In this document: in pieces, positions 44,110 to 56,761 of the stretch
Layout of the letters: every line of letters starts with the position of its first letter
How positions within the stretch are numbered: position 1 is the stretch's first letter
Origin: Siphonodentalium dalli
Lineage: Eukaryota; Mollusca; Scaphopoda; Gadilida; Siphonodentaliidae
NCBI GenBank assembly: GCA_032622095.1
Contig: CP136067.1
Coordinates: forward strand, 176,856,556-176,920,555
DNA: 64,000 bases
Reading direction: 5' to 3'
Notes under the pieces: generated by a model
The model's database searches: none
Seen by the model: the letters and a program-made list of their open reading frames with translations, nothing else
Told to the model about the DNA's origin: nothing
Position numbers and translations under genes: made by a program

Positions 44110-44880
44110 GTTTGGACTGGGTCCATATTTCCTCTACTGATATCTTCATATGCTCTCCCATTCTGCTTTGGAGTATAGATACACTGTTCTAGGTGATGCT
44201 TTGGTGATTGATGGTTTCAGAGTTACTGTTATGCATACAATATCGTGGTCGGATACTTCTGAGTTTACATCGATTGTTTGTATGTGTGCGGGATCTGATG
44301 TTAAGACCAGGTCCAGAGGGCTTTCCCTCTGACTACTTGTGTTAGTGTGAAGTCGTCAAGTAGGTCGATAAATTCATCATAGAGATTTTGGTTCGAACAC
44401 TTGCTTCTTATTTTAGTTATATTATCCTTGTCCAATCGAGATTAGGGAAGTTGAAGTCTACCCAAATGTGTCCGTTTAATTTAGCAATTGATTCTAGTTT
44501 AAGGTTCAATGTATCTATGTTATCTTTGTCACTTACTTCAGGGCGGTAGAAAGCTCCAAGATAAAGTGCTTTACATGAGTGAAGTTTGATTTTTACCCAT
44601 AACTGTTCGCTTTCCTGTGGTACGTTGGATGGACGAGAGCGTTCTGTTACTGTCAGGCAGTTTTTGACAATGATGCAGGCAGACCCCCCCTCCCTTTACT
44701 TTGAGTAGGTCCTTTCTAAATAAATACACAAGAGACTGTGGCAGGATTTCACCATCAGCTATGTGTGGTTTCAACCATGTTTCGGTGCCAACTATTATGT
44801 CAGGAGACTCAGTTTCAAGAATGGCTTGGAGCTGATCTCTTTTATTCAGAAATTTATGTTCATAAGTTTAAGTCTTGTTG
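44110..44880 (-). pseudogene. LINE 2 AP-endonuclease domain
   Basis: Minus-strand blocks across frames: LKLMNINF, RDQLQAILETESPDIIVGTE and TWLKPHIADGEILPQSLVY, then after a slip in a G-run (44688-44694) IIVKNCLTVTERS, LGAFYRPEVSDKDNIDTL, GHIWVDFNFPNLDW, NLYDEFIDLLDDFTLTQVV, LDLVLTSDPAHI and SEVSDHDIV. The E-T-W, YRP, D-F-N and SDH motifs identify the exonuclease/endonuclease/phosphatase fold that nicks the target. Several frameshifts and a stop make it non-functional. Confidence 0.82.
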
Positions 44881-44889
44881 TTTTATGAT

Positions 44890-45129
44890 TCATGTTCCAT
44901 GATTTTTTTTGATGGGTGGGGATTCCTCGTTAGTTAGTGGCTTGTTTATGATTGATTGGCTAGCTTCGTTTCCCAACTGGGTGTCCGAATCAAGTTGTGA
45001 GAGGACAGAATATCCATTGGGAGTTTCAAATGAATTTGAAAGAAATGATGAGTTTGACATATTTATCTCATCACAGAAAATACATTTCCAAGAAAATGAC
45101 GCCCTGCTTATTACTGATTGGAATATCAA
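44890..45129 (-). pseudogene. LINE 2 N-terminal segment with PHD-like Cys pair
   Basis: Frame with SFSWKCIFCDEINMSNSSFL, then SNSFETPNGYSVLSQLDS. W-x-C-x-x-C just upstream of the endonuclease is what the end of a PHD-like finger looks like in some CR1-type pol proteins. The preceding IFHAW resembles a damaged W-x-H-x-x-C. The frame stops just before the endonuclease. Confidence 0.55.
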
Positions 45130-45751
45130 GCAACGGGAACAATTTCAACCTAAAATGTTGAGCCAGGCATGAAATATCCAACTGATGAAAATGTTACCAA
45201 AGTTGGGGAGTAAATGGTCTCCCACCCTACCCTTCCAATCGTGCTGCGGTTTGAGAAAACAAAGAAGCAAATTAGCGCTATAAATGTTTTAAAATATAAC
45301 TTGCTCACCATGCATGAACTTGATTAAATTCTGCTATAGTTGGAAGTGTTGGTCCTCTGATCTCCTTCGCGTGCCAAAATTCGTTCAAACAGTATTGCAA
45401 AATTACGTGTTTCAATCTGTGACTGGAGATCCTTTACTTCGTCTCCGAGAGGTACCGATTCGATTGAATGGCTGCACGTACGTTAATTCATATTCACTAT
45501 CAACTCGTGCAACATTATTACTCTTTCCGTTATGATTCATGTGATTGGTCTAGTCTAAATAAACCGTTCGTGATTGATGGAGCACGCATGCACAACATAG
45601 CCCACGCACAGAACGACACGAACAATGTAACAACGGTCCGATCTGATAGTGGGCGAAGCCAATTTTTTATTAAGGTACACTTTATGAATCAGGGAAACTT
45701 TTTTGATTCATTGAATCGTGATAAATTTCATTTCTGCACATTCCAATATTG

Positions 45752-46021
45752 TTAAACGGACATGGCTCATTCGAACCTCGAAATTTTTTTCTATGTAGTT
45801 TGGAGCGACGGATACGATATGTCGATAAATAAACGAACTATTGATATAATTGCTTCATATGCTCTGATAAACACTTGCGAAAGTCACGGCCATTTTTCAG
45901 CCGTTTTCAACTTTAGCCAAAAGTCAGACTAACGCTCTTTATTGCTACCATATCCGGAATAGACTACCACGGAACGCTCTTTTCTGTGTATTTTAGAGCG
46001 AAAACCGCCAAGTGGCTTTAA
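45752..46021 (-). mobile_element. MITE family D, internally deleted reverse copy
   Basis: TTAAACGGACATGGCTCATT ... CCGCCAAGTGGCTTTAA; about 175 bp of the interior is missing. TTAA at both edges. Confidence 0.85.
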
Positions 46022-46640
46022 TCAGTAAAATAGCAGTCTGTAAATCGGTTACATCCCTCTGACGGAGTTGTGCACCAAGAGAAACAACCCTCCGCTCGGG
46101 GGTCAACTTGCTCGTTCCTGGTTGTTCCTCTTGTTGTTCCACAAATCCGACTGAGGGGTGTGACCATTAAGTCAACACTAAATAACCCAACACCAATTGA
46201 TATATCATAATTATATTCTAATTAACATAATAATAACATTGTTCGATATTATTGCGCGAAGCCCTTACGGCACTGTGCGTGCCGACAATACACGTGTGTC
46301 TTACTAAAAACACGAGGCCGGGTTTAGGGCGATATTATGTGATAAAACGAGTTAAATATTCAATCGTAGAATTTCGAAATCATAATTGTTGAGGGCTTTT
46401 GTTTTGCAGCAGTTGTTATTACCACTGAAAGAGATTCATATTTCATTTATATCTCCGGCGACACGTTTGTCTGTGATACATGTAACTGACGCAACATCCT
46501 TTTCTGTCACCTGGGTTTCAAGCGATACACTAACTACATTGCTCTAACTTACCGTCTGAGTTCTGATATCAACACGTTTCCTCGCTGATACAACCGCAGA
46601 AAATGTGCGGTCGATTCGAGTTCGAGGTCCAGCAATTTGC
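46022..46640. other. No feature recognised
   Basis: No gene or repeat supported. Confidence 0.3.
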
Positions 46641-46739
46641 TTAGCATCTTGACATGAAAGTTGTTTTTATTTGTTTTTGTATCTTGAATTCATAGTCCAC
46701 TAGTGCACTTATTTCATGGAACTGAATTAAGCTCATATT

Positions 46740-47060
46740 AACATTATGCAGATGTGAATAATCCCTATATGGACATAAACGCTTGTTATTAAAACAGCCC
46801 AAAATGGGACTATTTAAATATGAAATAAGCCCGTATTTATATGCTGATTTTGACTTGAAAATAATACTAATAAACCAACCCACGACTTACCAGATGTGCG
46901 CTCATTATAATGTGTTTCCATAGTGGCCCGCGCCATCCAACGGAATAACAGGTATCAGCCCAATATGGGCTTATTTCATAATCAAAAAGTCCAATATGAA
47001 ATATGTGAATATTTAGGTTCAATATGAACCTATTTCCGCGAGGATATATGTATTTTGCAA
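46740..47060. repeat. Dispersed repeat with TGGCCCGCG and ATGGGC blocks
   Basis: ACGCTTGTTATTAAAACAGCCC, cut short here, recurs at 47661-47682; CGCTC.TTATAATGTG with GTGGCCCGCG and GGAATAACAGGTAT recurs at 56690-56745 and, more diverged, at 10411-10470; AACCTA..TGAATATTTAGG recurs near 57052-57090. Function unknown. Confidence 0.6.
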
Positions 47061-47091
47061 TGACATGTAGCAGAACACCGTACACAAATAT

Positions 47092-47289
47092 TTCTTTGCT
47101 CTTGAAATCTTCATGAGCATACATTTGGCACCTCAAACGCCGTATGTCAGAAAATAGTTGTTTAATACTTTTACCATCAATTGTTAACGACAATCCATGA
47201 ACATTTGTAGCTCCCCGAGGAGTCAGATGAGCTAATAATACATCTGACTCAGACAAATCAGCTGTGTCACGGGATCTCGACACAGCCAT
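47092..47289 (-). CDS. Candidate coding start, product unknown
   Basis: ATG at 47289 opens a frame with MAVSRSRDTADLSESDVLLA, HLTPRGATNVHGLSLTIDGK and RRLRCQMYAHEDFKSKE. The first 66 residues are non-repetitive and protein-like; beyond about 47080 the frame runs into a dispersed repeat (AACCTAAATATTCACATATT), so the open reading frame to 46867 is probably fortuitous there. It could be a first exon or a captured gene fragment. No domain recognised, no TATA-like promoter seen. Confidence 0.3.
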
Positions 47290-47299
47290 GTTGCTATTC

Positions 47300-48640
47300 G
47301 GGGTCTTCTAATGAGTAACCATCACAGTTGTTAGTGCAATAGATGGTACTTGAAGAGCGTCATATTTGACTTACGTGTAATATTAAATCAGTACAGAGCC
47401 ATTTCTGGCCCAGTCCTGATCCGGTTGACATTTTTCAGTTTTCCAGCTATATACGTTGCAGTGTTCTGTCAATAACAAGCACAGGAAGTTTCTTTACACT
47501 GGGTTGAAGCTAAGAACTTAGTACTGGGGACGTAACTCTGCATCTTTCGAACTTATCAAACCATCACTCATATACGTACAGTGCGTTGTTTTTCGAATAA
47601 ATTGCCACACGGAAAGCAAATATTCGACAACTAGCCCAGAATAATCCCCATGTGGGCCTAAACGCTTGTTATTAAAACAGCCCAACATGGGCTATTTTTA
47701 AATATGAATCCTTCGAATTGTCTGGTCACGAGCTGGTATACAGCCGAAGCGGACTATCCTTCGAATAGCAGCATCACCGTATACTATATGTAGATGCAAA
47801 CAACCAACATTCATCAAGGTGAAATTCAAAGAACATGAGATACAATAAAACCATAGTCAGAAATGGTAACGCGCTCAAGATCATATATTATATACCCATG
47901 ATTGTAATTATAGAATATAAAATATATTGGTTTCGCGAACGACCAACTCAAAATTCCGTTAAAATAACAATAACAACCAGCACTTAATTAACGAACCGGT
48001 GGCCGTCTCCGACCACAACCCCCAGTGGGCTGCAGAACGAAAAATGCCCATAACAGTTGAAATATAAGACTTACAAATTATCATTTTCATTTCTTTTATT
48101 TGTAATTGACATAGCTTGTCACAAACCAAAAACCAACATTATTGACATAATAATGTAAAGGACAATAAACGAAATTGAAATTCCCAACTACACCTTTTAC
48201 CGGACTCGGCCTCCGGGTCGCAGTTCGACTTTTAAATCCGTCCCGCAAATTCCCAGTTCTATAAATAAAACCCCCAGCACCCAGGCGAAACTAGAATCTC
48301 TACATTAGTATACAAGCGGAGCGCGAAATAACAGAACATCCATGAATGACACCGAGAACAAAACTGTAAACATCGGGAAGACAATACAACAGATAATAGG
48401 AATTACATCTGAAAACATGTTTTGAGTCAGTGCCAAATTATTCAGTGTTGAAATGTGAAACCTCCAAGAGGGTCGCTGCCAGCCATGTATTTCAACTGAA
48501 TTCCGAAAAATGTGAGAAACCGAATATAGATGAAATAACACACATGGATATTCAATTTTGGCTGTAGAGCGCGTGAAATGAATTAGTGAAGCAAAGATGG
48601 CTGGCGTCATGTTTTTTTTTAACAGAAATCAAATCGATGT
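47300..48640. other. No gene recognised
   Basis: Contains a copy of the ACGCTTGTTATTAAAACAGC block (47661) and, at 48100-48190, an AATGTAAAGGACAATAAACG segment resembling a retroposon 3' end. Nothing else supportable. Confidence 0.35.
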
Positions 48641-48751
48641 CAACCAATCACACACATGTATACGACACATGAATTAACCGGATGAACGATGTCAGATGTA
48701 GAGCGCCCATTGGGTGTTGATAAACTGGGGGGTATATGTTGGAACATTTCA

Positions 48752-48864
48752 ACGGAGAGAGAGGGAGAGCGAGAGGGAGGGAGAGATAGAGAGAGGGAGG
48801 GAGAGAGAGAGAGAGACAGAGAGAGAGACAGAAAGAGAGAGAGAGAAGGAGAGCGAGAGGGAGG

Positions 48865-48949
<85 letters not shown>
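48752..48949 (+). repeat. GA-rich microsatellite
   Basis: GAGA repeats with GGGAGG interruptions, pure GA from about 48869 to 48946. Long SLSLSL and ERERER frames over it are artefacts. Confidence 0.95.
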
Positions 48950-48950
<1 letters not shown>

Positions 48951-48959
48951 TGAACATGG

Positions 48960-49756
48960 AACTTGGAAATTTCGGTCTGGTTCAAAGGGCGTGTGGTATA
49001 GAGATCCCAAGTTGGACACCTTGCCCAGCATAGACCGCCTAGTCACGTCCATGTCCCCGGATCTTTCAGTCAGACATAAACTCCCACGTCAACTGGAGCG
49101 TGAACGTTTCCAACTGTTGGAACTTTCCATAATTTCCCGTTGGTTTGGAAATCTTCCAACTGAACTTGTGCGTAGCCGGTTCAACTCGACCACCGCCTTG
49201 AAGCGATGCAGAACCATGAGATTAACCGTGCAATTTGCCCGAATTTTACATAAAATATATCAAATTTGCCCCAAAATTGCCCAAATTTTGAGCTCTCAAA
49301 AAGTTTTGGGGCTGCAGCCACCCAGCTCCCTGGTCCTTACGGCTACGATCGTACTCTCAGGTCGAGGTCTCGTGCCATCCTACCGCTAGGACTCATGTAC
49401 CAACCTCCACGTGTCGCAATCAACGACGAACATGGTGTCCAATTAGGGGATTATTACCATTCGCAGTGGGGCGTTGGACATCTACTACCCACGGCCCACT
49501 CGGGGTTTTCTGATATGGTAAACATGAAGAGCGAGCGTTTATATCGCGAACCTTAATTGACAGGCGATATGTGATAATCAAAACAGCCCCCGAATGCGTT
49601 TATAGTCTCGATAGCTTTTGTACGTGTACAAATAGTAAGTTTATGATGTAAAATCGGACGACATATATTTAAAAAATGCAATACCATTGTTGAACTTCGT
49701 GCATGTATGCCAGATAATAGAAGCAGCTAATATATATACACGTCCCTGCAATAAAG
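48960..49756. other. No gene recognised
   Basis: A stretch at 49235-49345 (TTTGCCCGAATTTT, GAGCTCTCAAAAAGTTTTGG, GGCTGCAGCC) is a diverged relative of 37859-37950. Nothing further supportable. Confidence 0.4.
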
Positions 49757-50172
49757 GTACGTTCATACAATGGCAAGTTTGCACGGTATGGTTTGCAGGC
49801 AATTTGTCGTAGAAAACGATATGGTGCCATAATATGAACGGAAACAAGCACATAAAGTGCATATATGCCACAGCTAACTACGTGCGAAGCAAAATCTCTG
49901 TAGTTCCACTAGTAACGATGCTACCGGAAATTTGCCTGTAACTATCATGCAATTATCTCGCAAGAATAAATCATACAGGTATTTGAAGGCAAATTCCAAT
50001 AGCACTGTTATAAGTGGAATTAGATAAATGTTACTTCTCATGTCTTTCGCTTTGGTACAGACGCATGTTATGTGCACGGTTCCGTTCATATTCTGCGACC
50101 ATGTGCTTTTCTATGACGAAATGCCCGCAAAAACATACCGTGCAAACTTGCCAGCGTATGAACGTAGCCTAA
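49757..50172. mobile_element. Foldback element J
   Basis: Left arm AGGTACGTTCATACAATGGC ... GCACGGTATGGTTTGCAGG; right arm CATACCGTGCAAACTTGCCA ... TATGAACGTAGCCT. A fragment also lies at 24.70-24.85 kb. Confidence 0.75.
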
Positions 50173-50199
50173 TTGTGCCACGACATTCAGTCAGTGCGA

Positions 50200-50900
50200 C
50201 AAGACGCATTCATTTACTCAATATTTATAAATTAGATTACCCACGACACCCGTCGTTTGTAGTTAATTCCCATCTCGTTGAACTTGACTGATAAGAAGCC
50301 CCGGGAGAAATTTTCAGTTCAAGTGTCGATGCTTATTGGCAAAAAATATCGCACAAATCGTTCCATTATGATATTAAGTACATTGGACGAGTATAGTGTG
50401 AAATCTCGTGGGTAGCTATGGCGGCGATTACAAATCAGATGCCATAACATTATCGCTGCAACAATTGTCTACAAACACGCCGGAATACTAAGCACGTTTA
50501 ATCCACTTAGCTGCACTAGCGTGGGTCCAGGGAGAAAGTGTTCTTTGGAGATTCCGATAAAATCAGCCTGGGCGGAGGTGTTCTTGTATTGAATGGCTGG
50601 CAGTTCTGTCGAGCGATTGGTTCGATCGAGTATTAATTATTAACAAACCAGCACCGAGGGAAAAAACGTCGTGTTTCATTTGGAATTTGGATACGACGCC
50701 CTTGTGTGAGTATGTAATCTCCGAGGTATAAGGATATTGTTAGTATTAATGGCCGTCGTGACACGTTAGCAAGAGCCGACGTCGTATCAAACTGTCCGAT
50801 TAATTGCCTAACATACACTATTCATGCAGTCAGAAAGCCTTTTATGCTGAAACGTTACCGGTATTGTTGTTCCTGATTGTCTAATTTTTTATTTTCCCCA
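50200..50900. other. No feature recognised
   Basis: No supportable gene or repeat. Confidence 0.3.
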
Positions 50901-51594
50901 GTAGAGTATCCTGCAACTGATAACGAGATCGTAAACATTTCTCTTGAATGTTTACTAAGTGTTACATCGTACGTTGTGTTAGTTCTCTGTGACTCGGTCG
51001 GATATCTGTGAGACACTAGGATACACGACAGGTAATACTAGTAATATACAAGTTTTGTACTTCTTTATAAAGGGACTCATAATCTACATGCATAAATTTT
51101 GTCATAAACTTGCTAACTTTTAGCAAGTTCCTGTGATCAAAATAGGTCGGTAAATACACCCCAACAATTAATACACATACTTTACATAGTGCTACATTTC
51201 AAGACAGCGTAGATGGTTAACGTGCTATATTCATATATATCGAAGCCCAAACTTTTTGTCTCGGTAAATACGGTTATGTGAACTTCTTCTGATATACGCC
51301 GTGCGCTATTCTTAAATAAATACTTAGGGACCGTACTTGTTCTATACTGTCACCGCCCTTTAAAATAAAACATGGGCAGAAGAGTCGTGGCCAAATTCAT
51401 ATTAATGTCAAAACTTACCAGAAGTTTGTGGTTATGTTCGATACCATATATACATGAACTGCAACTGATAACAAGATCTAAAACATTTATCTTGAATGTT
51501 TACTAAGTGTTACATCGGACGTTCTGTTAGTTCTCTGTGACTTGATCGGATTTCTGTGAGAGACTAGGATACACGACAGGTAATACTAGTAGTA

Positions 51595-51811
51595 TACAGT
51601 AATGCCCAAAGTAATTGACCACTTAACCACAGCAGAATTATGGGTAATTTTTCAGGATTTAGTCGGAAACATGGCTTGTTGCCATTCATCGGAAAGCTCT
51701 CGCCGAGAGCTTTCTGATGAATGGCAACAAGCCATATTTCCGACTAAATCCTGAAAAATTACCCATAATTCTGCTGTGGTTAAGTGGTCAATTACTTTGG
51801 GCATTACTCTA
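51595..51811. mobile_element. Palindromic Tc1/mariner-like MITE G1
   Basis: TA, CAGTAATGCCCAAAGTAATT ... AATTACTTTGGGCATTACT, TA. Arms of about 105 bases are nearly identical inverted copies around GAAAGCTCTCGCCGAGAGCT. CAGT-type ends and the TA site fit Tc1/mariner. Confidence 0.88.
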
Positions 51812-52177
51812 CCAGTTTTGTACTTCTTTATAAAGTGACTCACAATCTAGAGGCAACAGTATTGTCATAAAACTTTCTAACTGTTGCCAAGTTCATGCGA
51901 TCAAAATACACCCAACACTAAATTAATACACACACTTTATATTGTTGCTAAATTTCAAGTCAGCGTAGATCATCAGTTCTATAAAGCGAAGCCCAAACTT
52001 TTCGTCTCGATAAATACGGTTATATGAACTTTTCGTCGTATGCCGTGCGCTATTCTTAATGAAGTTCTTAGAGACCCTACTTCAGTGACCGGCCTTTAAA
52101 ATAAAACATCGGCAGAGGAGTGGTGTCCAAATGATTTCAAAACTTTCAAGAAGTTTGTGGTCATGTTCGTGACCAAT

Positions 52178-52638
52178 TATGTGACCCGCCATATCAAATC
52201 CAGTCGGAAGTCGGGAATTTTTTTTACCCTGTGCCAATGCATTCTCTTATATATGCGAATCGACCATAGGTCGCCTCGCATATATAAGAGAATGCATTGG
52301 CCTAACAATTTTTTACAATTTTAATAATTTGTTCTTGTATTCTTTAACAATTTTATAATTTCACCCATACAGAGCCCCAGACAAACATGAGCAGACGGCA
52401 CTCTTCTATGTGCTTCTATATATGTGTGGGGCTCCCTGCAGGGTAATGGATGTTTTTTTATTTGATGTCCTAAAAATTGTGAGAAACATTTATTTAAAAA
52501 ACATGATAAAAAATTGTTAAGCCAATGCATTCTCTTATATATGCGAGGCGACATATGGAGGCATATATAAGAGAATGCATTGGCACAGGGTAAAAAAAAT
52601 CCCGACTTCCGACTGGATTTGATATGGCGGGTCACATA
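52178..52638 (-). mobile_element. MITE family X, copy X6
   Basis: TATGTGACCCGCCATATCAA ... GATATGGCGGGTCACATA. The right hairpin has lost its apical part (GCGACATATGGAGGC). Interior in minus orientation. It interrupts a unit of the long tandem repeat. Confidence 0.88.
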
Positions 52639-53089
52639 TACATGTACTGCAACTGATAACGAGACCGTAAACATTTCTCTTGAATGTGTTGTCTCTCTGA
52701 CTCGATCGGATATATGTGAGACACTAGGATACACGACAGGTAATACTAGTAACTTATAACATACCAGTTTTGTACTTCTTTATAAAGGGACTCATAATAT
52801 ACAGGCATAAATTTTGTCATAAAAATGTCGAACTTTTGTCATTCATTAACCATCCGATAATAAATATTTACTCGGGTTTCGAGAATACCGATAATCAGCC
52901 ATATACTTTAATATATATATAATCGGTCTTTATAGATATGGGGGATAGTCTACAGGTATCAATGTTGTCATAGAACTTTCTATCTTTTACCAGGTTCCTG
53001 CGATCAAAATAGGTCGGTAAATACACTCCAACACTAAGTTAATACACAATCGTTTGATAGTTGCTACATTTCAAGTCAAAGTATAGATA

Positions 53090-53405
53090 ATAAATAACGC
53101 TCTTTATGTTTACCATATCCGGATCTAAACAAAAGCCAGGAAATGTAACTTTTTTTTGCTTTTGTTTACATAACAAAGGAAAAACATTTGGCAATAACAT
53201 ACCGTTATGCCATATTTCTGATTGGTATAAGAACAAAGTCTGTCTATTTTTTACTATTCTTTCTGTTTATGGCGGTTTTTGTCGGAGGTGAGTATTTTAA
53301 CAGCATACCCACCGCCAACACCGCCCGTATCTTAACATACCCACCGCCAACGCCACCCGTATCTTTAACAGCATACCCACCGCCAACGCCGCCCGTATCT
53401 TTAAG
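53090..53405 (-). mobile_element. MITE family E, partial copy E4 with triplicated end
   Basis: Contains ATCCGGATCTAAACAAAAGC and the family's right part; the end block CATACCCACCGCCAACGCCG is present three times in tandem (53299-53405). Confidence 0.8.
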
Positions 53406-54092
53406 TGCGTCATGTACATGAACTACAATCGATAACCAGATCCTAAACATTTCTGTGTGACTCGATCGGATATATATACATGTATGTGAGACACTAGGAT
53501 ACACGACAGGTAATACTGGTATTATACCAGTTTTATACTTCTTTATAAAGAGACCCATAATCTACATGCATCAGTTTTTCATAAAACATTCTAACTGTTG
53601 CCAAGTTCCTGCGATCAAAATAGGTCGGTATATACACCCAACACTAAATTAATACACTCACTTTATATTGTTGCTACATTTCAAGTCAGCGTAGATGGTC
53701 AAAGTTCTATAAAGCGAAGACCAAACTTTTTGTCTCGGTAAATACGGTTATATAAACTTTTCCTGATATGCCGAACGCTATTCTTATAGAAGTACCAAGG
53801 GACTATACTTGGACTATACTGTCACCAGCCTTTATAATAAATCATGATCCAAAGAGTCGTGGCCAAATTCATATTAATTTCAAAACTTATCAGAAGTTTG
53901 TGACCTTTTTCATAACCAAATATACAGTACCCGTCACAAGAAGTGGTATATTAAACGCGTCATGTACATGAACTACGATCGATAACCAGATGGTAAACAT
54001 TTCTGTGTGACTCGATCGGATATATATACATGTATGTGAGACACTAGGATACACGACAGGTAATACTAGTAATATACCACTTGTGTACTTCT

Positions 54093-54539
54093 TTAATAAA
54101 GCCACATGGCGGTTTGGGCGCCAGAATACACATAATATTATTTGCTTTTGAATTTTTCTCAGTATCGAAATAGGCCGATAACTATCTGAACTACCTTACT
54201 GCGAACATCATGTAACCCAAAAAGACGCATTGAAGTAACGAAAAATATAACTGAATATGGTGTTTGGGTCCCAAACACAAAACAGCCATCATCACGACAT
54301 GGAACAGAAAACAGCGTTCCGTGGTAGTCTATTCCTGATATGGTAGCAATAAAGAGCGTTCATCTGACTTCTGGCAAAAAGTTGAAAACTGCTGAAAAAG
54401 GCTGTCACTTTGGCGAGTGTTTTTCAGAGCATATGAAGCCGGTATATTGATAGTTCGTTTATTTATCGACCTACCGTATCCGTCGCTCCAAATTACGTAG
54501 AAAAAACTTTGGAGGTTCGAATGAGCCATGTCCGTTTAA
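54093..54539 (+). mobile_element. MITE family D, copy D3
   Basis: TTAATAAAGCCACATGGCGG ... CGAATGAGCCATGTCCGTTTAA. Lies at the same place in its tandem unit as D4, 991 bp away. Confidence 0.88.
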
Positions 54540-55083
54540 GATACTCATAATCTACAGGCATCAATTTTGTCATAAAACTTTCTAACTGTTGCCAAGTTCC
54601 TGCGATAAAAATAGGTCGGTATATACACCCAACACTAAAGTAATACACTCACTTTATATTGTTGCTACATTTCAAGTCAGCGTAGATGGTCAAAGTTCTA
54701 TAAAGCGAAGACCAAACTTTTTGTCTCGGTAAATACGGTTATATGAACTGTTCCTGATATGCCGAACGCTATTCTTATAGAAGTACTAAGGGACTATACT
54801 CGGTCTATACTGTCACCAGCCTTTATAATAAATCATGATCCAAAGAGTCGTGGCCAAATTCATATTAATTTCAAAACTTATCAGAAGTTTGTGACCTTTT
54901 TCATAACCAAATATACAGTACCCGTCACAAGAAGTGGTATATTAAACGCGTCATGTACATGAACTACGATCGATAACCAGATGGTAAACATTTCTGTGTG
55001 ACTCGATCGGATATATATACATGTATGTGAGACACTAGGATACACGACAGGTAATACTAGTAATATACCACTTGTGTACTTCT

Positions 55084-55532
55084 TTAATAAAGCCACATGG
55101 CGGTTTGGGCGCCAAAATACACATAATATTATTTGCTTTTGAATTTTTCTCAGTATCGAAATAGGCCGATAAATATCTGAACTACCTTACTGCGAATATC
55201 ATGTAACCCATAAGGACGCATTGAAGTAATGAACAATACAACTGTGAATAAGGTGTTTGGGTCCCAAACACAAAACAGCCATCATCACGACATGGAACAG
55301 AAAACAGCGTTCCGTTGTAGTCTATTCCTGATATGGTAGCAATAAAGAGCGTGTATCTGACTTCTGGCAAAAAGTTGAAAACTGCTGAAAATGGCTGTCA
55401 CTTTGGCGAGTGTTTTTCAGAGCATATGAAGCCGGTATATTGATAGTTCGTTTATATATCGACCTACCGTATCCGTGGCTCCAAATTACGTAGAAAAAAA
55501 TTTGGAGGTTCGAATGAGCCATGCCCGTTTAA
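55084..55532 (+). mobile_element. MITE family D, copy D4
   Basis: Near-identical to D3 including flanks, so it was copied by the 991-bp tandem duplication rather than inserted independently. Confidence 0.88.
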
Positions 55533-56329
55533 GATGCTCATAATCTACAGGCATCAATTTTGTCATAAAACTTTCTAACTGGTGCCAAGTTCCTGCGATC
55601 AAAATAGGTCGGTATATACACCCAGCACACTATTAATACACTCACGTTATATTGTTGATATGATTTCAATTCAGCGTAGATGGTCAGTTCTATAAAGCGA
55701 AGCCCAATTTTTTTCTCTCCGTTATAAGAAATTTTAACGTCAAAACTTACCAGAAGTTTGTGGTTATGTTCGTAACCAAATATACATGTACTGCAACTGA
55801 TAACCAGACCCTAAACATTTCTCTTGAAAGTTTATTAAGTGTTGTATCGGACGTCGTGTTAGTCCTTTGTGACTCGGTCGGATATCTGTGAGACACTAGG
55901 ATACACGACAGGTAATACTAGTAACATACCAGTTTTGTACTTCTTTATAAAGTGACTCATAATCTACAGGCATCAATTTTGTCATAAAACTTTCAAACTG
56001 TTGCCAAGTTCCTGCGATCAAAATAGGTCTGTATAAACAGCCAACACACTATTAATACACTCACTTTATCACCTGATACTTTTTGCTATGATTTCAAGTT
56101 AGCGTAGATGATCAGTTCTATAGAGCGAAGCTCAAACTTTTTGTCTCGTTTATAAGAAAGTTTAGTTTTCTGATATGCCATGCGCTATTCTTAAGAAGTT
56201 CTTATAGAGACCATACTTGTTCTATACTGTCACCGGTCTTTAAAATAAAACATGGGTCGAGGAGTTATGGCCAAATGCATATTAGTGTCAAAACTTACCA
56301 GAAGTTATATGTTCGCAACCAAATACACG

Positions 56330-56537
56330 TACAGTAATGCTCTAATTAATCGACCTCTTAACCACAGCAGAATTATGGGTAACTTTTCAGGATTTAGTCG
56401 GAAATATGGCTTGTTGCCATTCATCTCTGGGAGAGCTTTCATATGAATGGCAACAAGCCATATTTCCGACTAAATCCTGAAAAGTTACACATAATTCTGC
56501 TGTGGTTAAGATGTCGATTAATTAGAGCATTACTGTA
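56330..56537. mobile_element. Palindromic Tc1/mariner-like MITE G2
   Basis: TA, CAGTAATGCTCTAATTAATC ... ATTAATTAGAGCATTACTG, TA. The inner arms match G1 (AACCACAGCAGAATTATGGG), but the outermost 20 bases differ on both sides symmetrically. Confidence 0.88.
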
Positions 56538-56550
56538 TATTGCAACTGAT

Positions 56551-56567
56551 ACCCCCCCCCCCCCCCC
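56551..56567 (+). repeat. Poly-C homopolymer
   Basis: C run of about 17 bases in a tandem unit; length uncertain. Confidence 0.85.
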
Positions 56568-56761
56568 AGCCTGTTCTCCTGATAATAGACTCATATTGAA
56601 CTTATTTCAAAAACACAAATAGGCAATATCGGCATTATTTGAATCTGAATTACGCTCCATATGAACCTAAATCGACTTACCAGATGTACGCTCTTTATAA
56701 TGTGTTTTCATTGTGGCCCGCGTCATAAAACGGAATAACAGGTATTAAGTCCACTATGGGC

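Larger units (their letters stand above)
42060..45200 (-). mobile_element. LINE 2: CR1/Jockey-like non-LTR retrotransposon, decayed
   Basis: Minus-strand order: Cys-containing N-terminal segment, AP endonuclease, linker, reverse transcriptase, C-terminal domain. All catalytic regions are represented but split by at least four frameshifts. Contexts such as [14 protein letters not shown] and KLEYAAAIWS are typical of CR1/L2/Jockey pol proteins of marine invertebrates. No target-site duplication was found. Confidence 0.88.

Noticed and set aside
48640-49052. Long SLSLSL / ERERER frames on both strands
   Set aside because: GA microsatellite; no unique sequence of coding character.
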